Part shown: piece by piece, positions 25,636 to 35,889 of the stretch | Position numbering within the stretch: position 1 is the first letter of the stretch | Layout of the letters: each line of letters opens with the position of its first letter | Origin: Desulfoscipio geothermicus | Lineage (GTDB): Bacteria; Bacillota; Desulfotomaculia; Desulfotomaculales; Desulfallaceae | Assembly: GCA_016841645.1 (NCBI GenBank) | Contig: JAENYS010000002.1 | Location: 157,153 to 221,152 of the forward strand | Direction of reading: 5' to 3' | Length of the DNA stretch: 64,000 nucleotides | Notes under the pieces: generated by a model | What the model saw: the letters and a program-made list of their open reading frames with translations, nothing else | Told to the model about the DNA's origin: nothing | The model's database searches: none | Position numbers and translations under genes: made by a program

Positions 25636-27555
25636 TTGGGCAGGTATCTGGAACAAATAAATTCACCCCAGGATGTACGGATGCTCACCCTTGACCAACT
25701 AGAACAGCTGGCCGGTGAAATAAGAGAGGAAATTATTGCTACCGTAGCTAAAAACGGCGGGCATCTAGCTTCCAATCTGGGGGTAGTGGAGTTGACCCTG
25801 GCACTGCACCGGGTGTTTTACACACCTCGGGATAAAATTATTTGGGATGTGGGTCACCAGTGTTATGTTCATAAATTAATTACCGGCAGGCGGGAACAAT
25901 TTGGTACGTTGCGCTGTTATGATGGGCTAAGCGGCTTTCCACGGCCGGATGAGAGCGAGCACGATGCTTTTGGTACCGGTCACAGCAGTACATCCATATC
26001 GGCTGCTCTGGGCATGGTGCTGGCCAGAGATTTTAAGGGCGACCGGCATGCTGTAGTGGCGGTGATCGGTGACGGATCAATGACCGGGGGCATGGCCTTT
26101 GAGGCCTTAAATCATGCCGGGCAGTTGAAAAAAGACCTGATTGTGGTGCTTAACGATAATAAAATGAGCATATCAGCTAATGTGGGTGCTATGTCCGGCT
26201 ATTTAAATCGTATGCGCACCGACCCCAAGTATTCACGAGGCAAGGATGAAATTGAACAAATATTGCGCCGTATACCGTCTATCGGTTCCACTGTTGCCAA
26301 GGTGGCTGAACGGATTAAGGACAGCTTTAAATATCTGGTAGTGCCAGGTATGCTCTTCGAAGAATTAGGTTTTACATATCTGGGACCTATTGACGGCCAC
26401 AATATTCTTTCCATGCTGAATACCTTGGAGCAGGCCAAATCGTTGGGCGGCCCGGTGCTGGTGCATGTAGTCACGGAAAAGGGGCACGGGTATGCGCCCG
26501 CGGTGGAAAAGGCTGATAAATTTCACGGCATCGGACCATTTGACATCAGCTCCGGCAGCTGCTTGGAAAAAAGTGATATCAGCACATACACAGAAGTTTT
26601 TGGGCGCACGCTGGTTAACCTTGCTGAACAAGACCCCACCATTGTTGCTGTTACCGCTGCCATGTGCAGTGGCACCGGACTTGGTGAGTTTGCCCAAAAA
26701 TTCCCCGGCCGGTTTTTTGATGTGGGTATTGCCGAACAACATGCTGTAACCCTGGCGGCCGGTTTGGCAAGCGAGGGATTAAAGCCCGTGGTGGCAATTT
26801 ATTCTACGTTTTTACAGCGGGCTTATGACCAGATTATCCACGATGTATGCCTTCAAAAACTACCGGTGGTTTTTGTTGTAGACCGCGCCGGTATTGTAGG
26901 TGATGACGGTCCCACCCACCACGGTTTATTTGACATTTCCTACTTGCGCAGCGTGCCCAATCTGACGATTATGGCACCGGCAGATGAAAACGAGCTGCAG
27001 CATATGTTGCATACCGCACTGCAATTAAACGGCCCGTGTGCATTGCGTTTTCCCCGGGGCACCGGCCTGGGGGTAGCTTTGGACCGGCACAGCCGGGCAA
27101 TACCTGTGGGCCGGGCTGAGGTGCTTGTAGAAGGAAAAGATATTACCTTGCTGGCCGTGGGTAACACTGTGCCGGCGGCCCGTCGCGCGGCGCTTATACT
27201 AAAAGAACTGGGCATACTGGCCACTGTTATCAACGCAAGGTTTATTAAGCCTTTGGATGAGGAATACATCACCCGGTGGGCCGCGCGCACCGGCCGTTTA
27301 ATTACAGTTGAAGAAAATATGCTGGCGGGCGGTTTTGGCTCGGCCGTTTTGGAACTGCTGGCGGCTAAAGATATGGCCGGTATACAGGTTAAATGTCTGG
27401 GTATCGGGGATATGTTCATGGAACACGGCAGCCAGTCACTTTTGCGTGGAAAGTACGGATTAAATTCGGAAAATATTGTTAACCTTACCAGGCAAATGAT
27501 TGATTCAAATCAAGCCGGAGAAAAGAAAATTATTGGCCTGGGCGGAGGCGCGTAA
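25636..27555 (+). CDS. dxs: 1-deoxy-D-xylulose-5-phosphate synthase
   Basis: 639-residue thiamine-diphosphate enzyme that condenses pyruvate and glyceraldehyde 3-phosphate, first step of the MEP isoprenoid pathway. The ThDP motif [18 protein letters not shown], the [13 protein letters not shown] region, and the C-terminal transketolase motifs [18 protein letters not shown] and [15 protein letters not shown] are intact. TTG start at 25636 lies 5 nt after GAGGTG (25625-25630). Confidence 0.97.
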   Translation: MGRYLEQINSPQDVRMLTLDQLEQLAGEIREEIIATVAKNGGHLASNLGVVELTLALHRVFYTPRDKIIWDVGHQCYVHKLITGRREQFGTLRCYDGLSGFPRPDESEHDAFGTGHSSTSISAALGMVLARDFKGDRHAVVAVIGDGSMTGGMAFEALNHAGQLKKDLIVVLNDNKMSISANVGAMSGYLNRMRTDPKYSRGKDEIEQILRRIPSIGSTVAKVAERIKDSFKYLVVPGMLFEELGFTYLGPIDGHNILSMLNTLEQAKSLGGPVLVHVVTEKGHGYAPAVEKADKFHGIGPFDISSGSCLEKSDISTYTEVFGRTLVNLAEQDPTIVAVTAAMCSGTGLGEFAQKFPGRFFDVGIAEQHAVTLAAGLASEGLKPVVAIYSTFLQRAYDQIIHDVCLQKLPVVFVVDRAGIVGDDGPTHHGLFDISYLRSVPNLTIMAPADENELQHMLHTALQLNGPCALRFPRGTGLGVALDRHSRAIPVGRAEVLVEGKDITLLAVGNTVPAARRAALILKELGILATVINARFIKPLDEEYITRWAARTGRLITVEENMLAGGFGSAVLELLAAKDMAGIQVKCLGIGDMFMEHGSQSLLRGKYGLNSENIVNLTRQMIDSNQAGEKKIIGLGGGA

Positions 27556-27560
27556 AGAAA

Positions 27561-28382
27561 TTGTTGGAAAAGAAAAGGATAGATGTACTGCTTGTAGAAA
27601 TGGGTTTTTTTGATAGCCGGGAAAAGGCTCGGGCTGCTTTAATGGCTGGGGATGTGCTGGTAAGAGGTGTACTGGTGGATAAGCCGGGTCAAAAGATGAT
27701 AGCCTGTAAAGAGGATATAACGATCAAGCAAAAAATGCCCTATGTCAGCCGGGGCGGTTACAAACTGGCCCGGGCGCTGCAGGTTTTTCCCATTGATATG
27801 TTTGGCAGAGTGGTTTTGGACATTGGTGCATCCACCGGTGGGTTTACTGATTGTGCGTTGCAGCATGGTGCTGCTTTAGTATATGCTGTAGACGTGGGCT
27901 ATGGTCAGATGGCCTGGTTACTACGCTCCGATCCCCGGGTGCTGGTACTGGAACGTACCAATATTCGCTATCTGAACAAGGATGTGTTTACAGACGGTCT
28001 GCCGGATCTGGTCACTATTGATGTTTCATTTATTTCATTGGCGCTTGTGCTACCTCGAGTAGATTACCTGTTGGATAATTATGAAGGTGTAGTCCTGGTG
28101 AAGCCGCAGTTTGAGGCTGGTCGCGAGGCGGTGGGTAAGAAAGGGGTAGTTAAGGATCCGGCGGTGCACCGGGAAGTGTTGCAAAAAGTTGTAAATACGG
28201 CTCTAGGTTTAGACATGGGGGTGCTAGGTGTTGACTACTCTCCGGTCAAGGGACCGGAAGGCAATATTGAATATTTGATTTATTTTAAAAAACCCGCCCT
28301 TGGGATGGACGGGTTATCAGTATTGATCGACCGTGCGGTGTCTGAGGCGCATCATAATTTGTCTGAAGGAGCGGAACATTGA
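27561..28382 (+). CDS. tlyA: TlyA family rRNA 2'-O-methyltransferase
   Basis: 273 residues. An S4 RNA-binding domain (RIDVLLVEMGFFDSREKARAALMAG) is followed by an FtsJ-like methyltransferase with the SAM motif VVLDIGASTGGFTDCALQ and the K-D-K-E-type catalytic set. Family members methylate ribose in 16S/23S rRNA; the old haemolysin name is misleading. The TTG start at 27561 lies 6 nt after dxs. The TGA stop overlaps the nadK TTG by 4 nt. Confidence 0.92.
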   Translation: MLEKKRIDVLLVEMGFFDSREKARAALMAGDVLVRGVLVDKPGQKMIACKEDITIKQKMPYVSRGGYKLARALQVFPIDMFGRVVLDIGASTGGFTDCALQHGAALVYAVDVGYGQMAWLLRSDPRVLVLERTNIRYLNKDVFTDGLPDLVTIDVSFISLALVLPRVDYLLDNYEGVVLVKPQFEAGREAVGKKGVVKDPAVHREVLQKVVNTALGLDMGVLGVDYSPVKGPEGNIEYLIYFKKPALGMDGLSVLIDRAVSEAHHNLSEGAEH

Positions 28383-29245
28383 ACACCATTGGCCTGCTGT
28401 CCAATTTGACAGGAGAAAAAATAAAACATCTAGTTAGTGACATCGATAACCGGCTAAGCAGTCGTGGGTTTGCCTTAATGTTGGACGATGAAACCGCCAG
28501 GTTGGTTGACCGGCCTGCCGTTGGTTGCACACGTCTTGATTTGGTGCGGCAGGTCCAGTGTCTGATGGCGCTGGGGGGAGACGGTACTTTGCTGCATAGC
28601 GCCCGTTTAACAGCGCCTTTAGGTGTTCCAATATTTGGTGTTAATCTGGGGCACCTGGGGTTTCTTACCGAGGTGGCCATACCTCAGCTGTATGAGGCCA
28701 TGGAGTGTCTATTGGCCGGTAGATATACTATAGAGGAACGTATGATGCTGCAGGCCAGTGTTGTCCGTAATGGACATACCTATGAGCCCATTATAGGATT
28801 AAATGATGCCGTGATTACCAAAGGGGCCTTTGCCCGTTTGATTGGCTTTGATACTATGGTGGACGGGCAGTTGTTTAATACCTATCATGCGGACGGGATA
28901 ATTATTTCCACTCCAACCGGGTCAACGGCCTACTCACTGTCGGCCGGGGGGCCGATAGTATTACCGGATTTGGAACTGATGGTGGTGACACCTATTTGCC
29001 CGCATGCCTTATGGGCCAGGCCGCTGGTTATAGCAGCGGACAGCGAGGTGCAGGTGGTACTGCGTTCCAAACTGGGTGAAGTGATGCTGACTATAGACGG
29101 GCAGCATGGTATGCGCCTGCGGTTTGGGGATTTGATTAAGGTACGCAAAGCCATGCACCGGGCTAAGTTTATAAAGCTAAGTAACCAAACATTTTTTGAC
29201 ATTTTGAAGGAAAAATTAAAAGAGGGAGACGGGACCAATGTATAA
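28379..29245 (+). CDS. nadK: NAD kinase
   Basis: 288 residues. ATP-NAD kinase that makes NADP. The GGDGTLLHSAR motif, NLGHLGFLTE, NDAVITKG and the DGIIISTPTGSTAYSLSAGGPIV region are all present. TTG start overlaps tlyA; AAGGAGCGG lies just upstream. Overlaps with tlyA and mnmM suggest one transcript from dxs to recN. Confidence 0.95.
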   Translation: MNTIGLLSNLTGEKIKHLVSDIDNRLSSRGFALMLDDETARLVDRPAVGCTRLDLVRQVQCLMALGGDGTLLHSARLTAPLGVPIFGVNLGHLGFLTEVAIPQLYEAMECLLAGRYTIEERMMLQASVVRNGHTYEPIIGLNDAVITKGAFARLIGFDTMVDGQLFNTYHADGIIISTPTGSTAYSLSAGGPIVLPDLELMVVTPICPHALWARPLVIAADSEVQVVLRSKLGEVMLTIDGQHGMRLRFGDLIKVRKAMHRAKFIKLSNQTFFDILKEKLKEGDGTNV

Positions 29246-29855
29246 CAAACGGCCCGTTAACTTTGCCAATGTACGGGGCAACGCGGTGCTCTTGGGGCAG
29301 CAGTTTGTAGGTGATGTGCTGCATAAAGGCTGTGTTGCGGTGGATGCCACAGCGGGAAATGGCTACGATACTCTTTTTTTAGCTAATTTAGTGGGAGAAA
29401 AAGGTCGGGTTTACGCTTTTGATATCCAGCAATCGGCTTTGGACGTCACAGCCCGTCGTTTAACCCAATTCGGCCTCGATAACAATGTGCAGCTGATCCA
29501 TGACGGGCACGAAAAAATGGATTTATACATTAATTCTCCGGTAGATGCCTTCATGTTTAACCTAGGATATTTACCTGGCGGCGATCATGACAAAATTACC
29601 CGTTCGCCCACAACCACCAGGGCATTGCAAATTGCCTTGAACCTGTTAAAACCGGGCGGGAGAATCAGCCTGGTGGTATATACCGGCCATTCCGGTGCAG
29701 GAGAAGAAAGCCGGGCGGTAGATGAAATGGCAGCCAAGCTTGATCCCCGTCTTTTTGGAGTTCTTAAGGTCGCCTTTGTAAACAGGTCGGTTTCGGCCCC
29801 CTTTTTAATATATATAGAAAGGGTGAAAAAAGAAATTGAAAACCTGGCGCCATAA
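29238..29855 (+). CDS. mnmM: tRNA methyltransferase MnmM (YtqB family)
   Basis: 205 residues. Class I SAM methyltransferase of the YtqB family, which in B. subtilis methylates the wobble 5-aminomethyl-2-thiouridine of tRNA. SAM motif AVDATAGNGYDTLFLANLVG, acidic motif VYAFDIQQSAL and the family signature FNLGYLPGGDH are visible. Overlaps nadK by 8 nt and argR by 20 nt. Called by family signature; substrate is inferred from the B. subtilis relative. Confidence 0.88.
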   Translation: MYNKRPVNFANVRGNAVLLGQQFVGDVLHKGCVAVDATAGNGYDTLFLANLVGEKGRVYAFDIQQSALDVTARRLTQFGLDNNVQLIHDGHEKMDLYINSPVDAFMFNLGYLPGGDHDKITRSPTTTRALQIALNLLKPGGRISLVVYTGHSGAGEESRAVDEMAAKLDPRLFGVLKVAFVNRSVSAPFLIYIERVKKEIENLAP

Positions 29856-30291
29856 AAAAATAATTGAATTAATTAAAGAGCAGGAAATCGGCACCCAGGA
29901 AGATCTTGTGGAGGCGCTTCAAAATGCCGGGTTTTCAGTCACTCAGGCTACCATATCCAGGGATATCAAGGAATTGGGTTTAATTAAGGTACCCGGTAAT
30001 TCCGGCATGTCTCGCTATACAGTGGCGGGTGAATCAGTGAATCCAAGAAATGAAGACCGAATGAAAAGGCTTTTTAGGGATGCGGTAATTTCTTTGGATA
30101 ACAGTGAAAACCTGATAATCATTAAAACCCTACCTGGTGAGGCGCAGGGAGTGGCCTCTACCATTGATAACGTGGGTTGGCCCGAAATAATCGGCACAGT
30201 AGCCGGAGATGACACGATACTAATTGTAATAAAAACCAAAAAATTCACTCACGCCACTATGAAGAAATTTGTTGCTCTAACCGGGGGGTGA
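29836..30291 (+). CDS. argR: Arginine repressor ArgR/AhrC
   Basis: 151 residues. N-terminal winged helix-turn-helix (QEIGTQEDLVEALQNAGFSVTQATISRDIKELGLIKV region) and C-terminal arginine-binding oligomerisation domain with TLPGEAQGVASTIDNVGWPEIIGTVAGDDTI (key stretch). TTG start at 29836. Just upstream of recN, the standard Firmicute order (ahrC-recN-spoIVB-spo0A), which is kept here. Confidence 0.95.
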   Translation: MKTWRHKKIIELIKEQEIGTQEDLVEALQNAGFSVTQATISRDIKELGLIKVPGNSGMSRYTVAGESVNPRNEDRMKRLFRDAVISLDNSENLIIIKTLPGEAQGVASTIDNVGWPEIIGTVAGDDTILIVIKTKKFTHATMKKFVALTGG

Positions 30292-31991
30292 ATGGTATAT
30301 TAACATCTTTGTACATAAAACATTTTGGATTAATTGACGAAGAGGAACTAGAATTTGGCTCGGGGCTTAATGTGCTTACGGGTGAAACCGGGGCGGGTAA
30401 AACTATTGTGCTCGAAGCATTGCGAGTAGCGCTAGGCGGCCGGGTACAGACCGAACTAATCCGCACGGACCAGGACCGGTCACTGGTTCAGGTTGTCTTT
30501 GATATTGGCAGCCTGCCGGGCGTTTGTGAACACCTGTCCCAAACAGGTATAGAAATGGATGAGCAAGAGCCCGGTATGTTAATTATGAGCCGGGAAATCA
30601 ACCGCCAGGGTCGCAATCCCTGCCGTATCAATGGCCGGATAGTCAACCTGGGTGTTTACCGGGAAATCGCAGGTTTACTGGTGGATATGCACGGCCAGTA
30701 TGACCAGCAATCTTTACTGCTAGCGGACAAACAGCTGCAGTTGCTGGACAGGTACGGTGGTGACCAGGTGCTGAGATTATTGCAGGATACCGAGCAGGCT
30801 TACAGGCTGTGGCGTAAAAACTATCGGCTTAAAGAAAAAATAACCGGTAATAGTCGGGAAAGACAACAGCGCATAGATATGATTAAATATCAGATGGAAG
30901 AAATAGATGCGGTGCAACTGACCGGTGAAGATGAAGAAGAACTAATCAGACGGCGCGATGTATTAGCCAATGCCGAAAGAATAGCACTCCTGGCGGAGCA
31001 GGCGCTGATTATTTTACATAGTGGTGCCGACAGGTTTCCCCCGGCTGTGGATCTCTTGGGTAGGGCTAATAATAATTTAGATGAACTTTGCCGGTATATG
31101 CCCGGGTTAAAAAGCGCACAGGAAAATATTTTTTCGGCTCTGTGCTTGCTGGAAGAAACTGTCCGGGAACTGGCTACTTGCAAGGATAATGTTGAAGCCG
31201 ATCCACGTGAGTTAAACTATATTGAAGAAAGACTGACTTTAATTAACCGCTTAAAAAAGAAATACGGGCAGACTATTAACGACATACTGGCTCATAGACA
31301 GCAAGTTGCAAGTGAGTTGGAGGAATTGCTGGCTATGGAAACCGATGCGGTCGGTATTGATGAGCTGTTGCGGAAAAGCTCCACGGAATATTATGCGCTT
31401 GCCGAGCAGCTTGAAGCAGTCAGGAAAAAAGCAGCTAAAGGACTTAAACAGGCCATTGAACAAGAGCTAAAGGACCTGGCCATGAGTAGTGTGCAGTTTG
31501 TAGTGCAGGTAACAGTTGCAGATCCCGGACCAAGTGGCAGAAATGCAGTGGAATTTCTTATTTCCCCCAATCCGGGTGAACCGCTGCGCCTGCTGGCCAA
31601 AAGCGCCTCCGGCGGCGAATTGTCGCGGGTTATGCTAGCTTTGAAATCAACACTGGCCGCTGCCGATGAAATTAACACCATGGTTTTTGACGAAGTGGAC
31701 TCCGGCATCGGCGGTCGCACATTGCAGGCGGTGGCTGAAAAACTTGAACAATTAAGCAAGACCAAGCAAATCCTTTGTGTGACTCACTCCGCTAATGTTG
31801 CAGCTTGCGCAGCCAAACATTATTTAGTTAAAAAATCAGTTGACAGCCTAAGAACAGTAACATCTCTCTACCTTTTGGAAGAAGAAGAGCGCATTAAAGA
31901 GCTAAGACGCATGCTGGGCGGCGACCAGGAATCACAAGCTCTCTTATACCACGCACGCGACCTGCTTCGTTACCGGTTATCAAATGATTGA
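30288..31991 (+). CDS. recN: DNA repair protein RecN
   Basis: 567-residue SMC-like ATPase for double-strand break repair. Walker A GETGAGKTIVLEAL, signature ASGGELSRVMLALK and Walker B TMVFDEVDSGIGG flank a long coiled-coil region (about residues 150-375). The GTG start overlaps the argR stop by 4 nt. A terminator follows. Confidence 0.97.
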   Translation: MNGILTSLYIKHFGLIDEEELEFGSGLNVLTGETGAGKTIVLEALRVALGGRVQTELIRTDQDRSLVQVVFDIGSLPGVCEHLSQTGIEMDEQEPGMLIMSREINRQGRNPCRINGRIVNLGVYREIAGLLVDMHGQYDQQSLLLADKQLQLLDRYGGDQVLRLLQDTEQAYRLWRKNYRLKEKITGNSRERQQRIDMIKYQMEEIDAVQLTGEDEEELIRRRDVLANAERIALLAEQALIILHSGADRFPPAVDLLGRANNNLDELCRYMPGLKSAQENIFSALCLLEETVRELATCKDNVEADPRELNYIEERLTLINRLKKKYGQTINDILAHRQQVASELEELLAMETDAVGIDELLRKSSTEYYALAEQLEAVRKKAAKGLKQAIEQELKDLAMSSVQFVVQVTVADPGPSGRNAVEFLISPNPGEPLRLLAKSASGGELSRVMLALKSTLAAADEINTMVFDEVDSGIGGRTLQAVAEKLEQLSKTKQILCVTHSANVAACAAKHYLVKKSVDSLRTVTSLYLLEEEERIKELRRMLGGDQESQALLYHARDLLRYRLSND

Positions 31992-32307
31992 AAAGGTCCA
32001 CTTTTGTAAAGGCTGTTAAAATATTATCTACTTATTTTATATTAGAATACGCTGCATTTCTAAGTTCATGATTTGAAACGACAGTGGTTGGTTGCCAACC
32101 ACCTTTTTTTATGCCCGTTATCAATATGTTACAAAACAAAGTTAGACTGCTCGCAGGCTGGCTGTGGCAATGTGCGGTACTTAAGGGCGGAATAAATGAT
32201 GCTTAATAAGGCCAATTTAAAGACTAAAGATATTAAAAAAGCAAGGCGGTGATTTTATATCGAAAAAATTTTAGTATCTTAAAAAATTTTTTAAGGGGGT
32301 ATGTTGT
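31992..32307 (+). other. Intergenic region between recN and spoIVB: terminator, possible micro-ORF and palindrome
   Basis: After the recN terminator (32084-32110) lies AAGGGCGG at 32183-32190 followed by an 18-codon frame from ATG 32196 to TGA 32252, beginning MMLNKANLK; a leader peptide is possible but unsupported. A perfect 18-bp palindrome, CTTAAAAAATTTTTTAAG, occupies 32278-32295 and overlaps the spoIVB ribosome binding site (32293-32299). No clear sigma-F/G promoter boxes were recognised. Confidence 0.35.
32084..32110 (+). terminator. Intrinsic terminator after recN
   Basis: GTGGTTGG (32084-32091) pairs with CCAACCAC (32095-32102) over a 3-nt loop and is followed by CTTTTTTT. Confidence 0.92.
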
Positions 32308-33636
32308 CTGAAACGCGGTAATCTTTACAGATCATTGGGAACAATGTTTGTACTAGTATTTGCTTTAATGGCAACTTTTATTACCCTTAATTCCTATTGG
32401 CATTGTTTTCTACCTGTTCGGCAGAATATTAATGTGGGTGATAACATTGCGTCAGGTATTGATTTACCGGAGCCTGTTATTCAAAACGTCACTTTAAACT
32501 TTCGTTCGGTGTCGGATATTATTACTATTGGTGGTAATTATTACCGGGAGTTTACCTGTAGTCCTGGAAACACAATGCCTGTGGCCGTAAAACCGGGACA
32601 ATTGGAGATGCAGTTTAAGCTGTTTGGTCTTTTGCCAATACACCGGATGATGGTTAATGTAGTTGAACCTTTAAGTGTTATACCAGGTGGTCAATCTATT
32701 GGTGTTTTATTGCATACCGAAGGCGTAATGGTGGTTGGCGAAGCCGCAGTGGAAAAAGACGGTCACATTTTATTTCCTGCCAGATCAGCCGGTATTGCAG
32801 TGGGAGACTTAATCTTAAAAATTAATGGTTCTAAAATTAATAGTGAAAATCAATTGCAGGAAATGATCGATCAATGTGGCAGGCAAGGTAAGGACATTGC
32901 TTTACTTGTTCAACATGGCAATAAGAATATACTGACTAGAATTAACCCTATTCTATGTAAAAAAACCGGTCGCTATCGTATTGGTTTATTTGTCAAAAAC
33001 AGTACTGCCGGTGTTGGGACGTTAACTTTTTATGAGCCAAAATCCAGAACCTATGGAGCACTCGGTCACATGATTGCCGATTTTGATAACGGTCATAAAT
33101 TTAACCCGGTGGATGGTAAAATTGTTGAAGCAACGGTAAAAGGGTTGCACCCCGGTAAAAAAGGTGCCCCTGGCGAGAAATTAGGTGTATTTAAAGGAAA
33201 TAGTGATATTATTGGAAACATTGAAAAGAATACGACCTGTGGTATTTTTGGCAGATTACAAAAAGATATCAAAAATCCATATTACACCAGACCTATGTCC
33301 GTAGCCATGAGGTATCAGGTTCAGGAGGGCCCGGCTAAGATGTTAACCGTGCTCGACAGTGATAAAATAGAGTCATTTAGTATTAATATTATTGATATAT
33401 TGCCTGCCGGCAATAACAAAGAATTGGTTATTAAAGTTACGGATCAAGATCTTTTAAGGCGTACAGGCGGCATTATTCAGGGTATGAGCGGTAGTCCCAT
33501 TATACAAAATGGCAGATTGGTGGGAGCTGTAACGCATGTATTTATTAATGATCCGGCAAAGGGATATGGTGTTATGGTGGAAAATATGTTAAGTGAAGCG
33601 AAATTGTTAAATTTAAAGCAAAAGAAAGCGGGATAA
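32308..33636 (+). CDS. spoIVB: SpoIVB serine peptidase
   Basis: About 442 residues. Made in the forespore and secreted into the space between the membranes, SpoIVB cleaves SpoIVFA and so triggers pro-sigma-K processing. N-terminal transmembrane segment (MFVLVFALMATFITL), a PDZ domain at about residues 125-200 (SAGIAVGDLILKINGSKIN), and an S55 peptidase domain with the catalytic Ser in GMSGSPIIQNGRLVGAVTHVF. Start: AAGGGGG (32293-32299) is 8 nt before CTG 32308, giving LKRGNLYRSLGTMF, which matches the family's usual N-terminus; TTG 32335 lacks a binding site and would shorten the basic end. A CUG start is therefore proposed. Confidence 0.93.
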   Translation: MKRGNLYRSLGTMFVLVFALMATFITLNSYWHCFLPVRQNINVGDNIASGIDLPEPVIQNVTLNFRSVSDIITIGGNYYREFTCSPGNTMPVAVKPGQLEMQFKLFGLLPIHRMMVNVVEPLSVIPGGQSIGVLLHTEGVMVVGEAAVEKDGHILFPARSAGIAVGDLILKINGSKINSENQLQEMIDQCGRQGKDIALLVQHGNKNILTRINPILCKKTGRYRIGLFVKNSTAGVGTLTFYEPKSRTYGALGHMIADFDNGHKFNPVDGKIVEATVKGLHPGKKGAPGEKLGVFKGNSDIIGNIEKNTTCGIFGRLQKDIKNPYYTRPMSVAMRYQVQEGPAKMLTVLDSDKIESFSINIIDILPAGNNKELVIKVTDQDLLRRTGGIIQGMSGSPIIQNGRLVGAVTHVFINDPAKGYGVMVENMLSEAKLLNLKQKKAG

Positions 33637-33766
33637 GTCTTATATTAATAAAATAAAAAAGTAAAATTTTAACAAAAAGTTAAAAAAATTTAAAGGTATT
33701 CCCCCCTCCACGTCGAAAGTAAATACTTAGATAAAAAAAAGATGTTTGCCAGGAGGCGGGAAATTC

Positions 33767-34531
33767 ATGAGAAAGGTAATAAAAATCCTAATAGCAGATG
33801 ATAACAGGGAATTTTGTGAATTATTAAAAGAATTCCTACGGGAACAGGATGAATTCAATTTAGTAGGTGTTGCCCAAAATGGCTTGGAAGCATTGGATTT
33901 AATTCAAAATGAGGCACCTGATGTCGTGGTATTGGATGTGATTATGCCGCATTTGGATGGTATTGGCGTGTTGGAAAAACTAAACGAAAGCAAAGTAAGA
34001 CCCCGGGTAATTATGTTAACAGCTTTTGGCCAGGAAAGTATTACCCAAAGAGCCGTTGAACTGGGCGCTGATTACTACATTTTGAAACCTTTTGATTTTG
34101 AGGTTTTAGCCACCAGGATTAGGCAGTTGGCTGGAGGGCTTAATGTTTCACCACCTTATATTTCGGTGGCCAAACCTAAAAATCTTGATGTTGCGGTTAC
34201 TAATATAATTCATGAAATGGGTGTGCCTGCACATATTAAAGGCTATCATTATCTAAGAGATGCTATTCTACAGGTCATTGAAGACGTAAGCTTACTCGGG
34301 GCAGTAACAAAAGAGCTGTATCCCATGATAGCTCATAAATATCAGACTACTCCGAGCCGGGTTGAAAGAGCGATTAGGCATGCTATTGAGTTGGCCTGGG
34401 ACAGGGGCAATATAGAAATGATGACTAAGTTTTTCGGCTACACTATCAACCTGCAACGCGGTAAACCTACCAATTCGGAGTTTATAGCCATGGTAGCGGA
34501 TAAATTGCGCATTGAGGTTAAAGTTAGTTAA
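33767..34531 (+). CDS. spo0A: Sporulation master regulator Spo0A
   Basis: 254 residues. Response regulator receiver domain ([10 protein letters not shown] with the acidic pair, phospho-acceptor Asp in [13 protein letters not shown], Thr in MLTAFGQ, Lys in YILKPFD) and the C-terminal Spo0A DNA-binding domain ([42 protein letters not shown]). ATG 33767 follows AGGAGGCGGG (33751-33760). A CGTCGAAA sequence at 33711-33718 differs by one base from the Spo0A box TGTCGAA and could allow autoregulation; weak evidence. It follows spoIVB as in other Firmicutes. Confidence 0.97.
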   Translation: MRKVIKILIADDNREFCELLKEFLREQDEFNLVGVAQNGLEALDLIQNEAPDVVVLDVIMPHLDGIGVLEKLNESKVRPRVIMLTAFGQESITQRAVELGADYYILKPFDFEVLATRIRQLAGGLNVSPPYISVAKPKNLDVAVTNIIHEMGVPAHIKGYHYLRDAILQVIEDVSLLGAVTKELYPMIAHKYQTTPSRVERAIRHAIELAWDRGNIEMMTKFFGYTINLQRGKPTNSEFIAMVADKLRIEVKVS

Positions 34532-34746
34532 TGCCTGGTTAAGTTGAAAAATGCAAATTAAATATGAAAAAACATTATATCTATATTTACAATATACACC
34601 AATAATTTATTGTTTAATTGCAGGCACAATAAATTAAAGGTGTATTTATTTTTAGTTATGGTATACTTTAAAAAGTCTGGAATATAGTTTTGGTCTTGAC
34701 GTGAAAAAACAAAAACTGTAAAATTTAAAGTTAAGGCGGTGATTAT
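34532..34746 (+). promoter_or_regulatory. Intergenic region with a sigma-A-type promoter for steA
   Basis: TTGACG (34696-34701) and TAAAAT (34719-34724) are separated by 17 nt, a good housekeeping promoter 23 nt before the steA ribosome binding region (AAGGCGGTGA). No clear terminator for spo0A was recognised in this AT-rich stretch. Confidence 0.75.
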
Positions 34747-35868
34747 GTGGCCATCAAGGGTACAGTCCGGCTGGATAAAAAAACAAAACACTTGGTTAAG
34801 CGTTTGCAACCAGGTGATATTGCCGTTATTGATCACCGCGATTTGGACGAGGTGGCCGCTAATGCCTTGGTTGAAGCTCATGTAAAAGCTGTGGTTAATG
34901 TTAGCTCTTCGATGAGTGAAGTCTACCCTAATTGCGGGCCTTTAACTATCGTGGAAGCGGGTATTAAACTGGTGGACTGCCCGGACAGTAATTTATTTGT
35001 CTTAATCACGGAAGGACAGGAAATAGAGGTAAAAAATGGCGAGGTGCTTCTCTCCGATATTGTATTGGCTGTTGGAGAAGAACTGACCGTTGACAAAATT
35101 AAACAAAAAATGGGGGCCACCAAGGCTAACATAGAAGACGTGTTGTCCCTTTTTGTACAAAATACTATGGATTACGCCCAAAATGAAATTGGCTTAATTT
35201 GTGGCGAGTACAAAGTACCGGATGTCACCACTGCTTTTAGTGAAAGACATACTCTTATTGTTGTGCGTGGTAAGAATTACAAGGATGACTTGAGAGCTAT
35301 AAAATCATATATCGATGAAATAAAACCTGTGTTAGTCGGTGTTGACGGTGGGGCTGATGCCTTAATGGAGTTTGGCTTACATCCCGATATTATAGTGGGT
35401 GATATGGACAGTGTAAGCGACAAAACGTTGCTCTGTGGTGCTGAGCTAGTAGTTCATGCTTACCCCGATGGCCGCGCACCCGGTATGGCCCGCCTGCAGG
35501 AGCTGGGTCTGTCGGCGTTAACTTACGCTGCGCCCGGAACCAGTGAGGATATTGCTATGTTGATAGCCTATGAAAAGGGAGCCGAGCTAATTGTGGCAGT
35601 TGGTACTCATTCCAATATGATCGATTTTCTTGAAAAAGGGCGCAAGGGCATGGCCAGCACTTTTTTAGTGAGAGCTAAGGTGGGTTCTATATTGATTGAT
35701 GCCAAAGGAGTAAGCAAACTGTACAAAAGCAGACTGCACGCCAAACATTTGGCCCCCATTTTTATTGCCGCGCTGCTGCCGGTTGTTGCTGTAGCAGTAA
35801 TTTCTCCGTCAACCAGGGAATTGTTGCGCCTTTGGTTTATTCAATTTCGTCTATTGGTAGGAATTTAA
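34747..35868 (+). CDS. steA: SteA-like putative cytokinetic ring protein
   Basis: 373 residues. A thiamine-pyrophosphokinase-like fold is visible (VGVDGGADALMEFG, HPDIIVGDMDSVSD) between an N-terminal domain and a C-terminal transmembrane helix (LAPIFIAALLPVVAVAVI). SteA, first described in actinobacteria, binds SteB and tunes peptidoglycan hydrolysis at the division site. Kinase activity is unlikely to be its role. GTG start at 34747. It is followed at 22 nt by steB, the defining pair. The call is by domain pattern and pairing; function in Firmicutes is not established. Confidence 0.85.
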   Translation: MAIKGTVRLDKKTKHLVKRLQPGDIAVIDHRDLDEVAANALVEAHVKAVVNVSSSMSEVYPNCGPLTIVEAGIKLVDCPDSNLFVLITEGQEIEVKNGEVLLSDIVLAVGEELTVDKIKQKMGATKANIEDVLSLFVQNTMDYAQNEIGLICGEYKVPDVTTAFSERHTLIVVRGKNYKDDLRAIKSYIDEIKPVLVGVDGGADALMEFGLHPDIIVGDMDSVSDKTLLCGAELVVHAYPDGRAPGMARLQELGLSALTYAAPGTSEDIAMLIAYEKGAELIVAVGTHSNMIDFLEKGRKGMASTFLVRAKVGSILIDAKGVSKLYKSRLHAKHLAPIFIAALLPVVAVAVISPSTRELLRLWFIQFRLLVGI

Positions 35869-35889
35869 TGGGAGTTTGGGTGAAAGTTA

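Noticed and set aside
33711..33718. Spo0A box upstream of spo0A
   Set aside because: One mismatch to the 7-base core and no second site; mentioned only as a weak hint.
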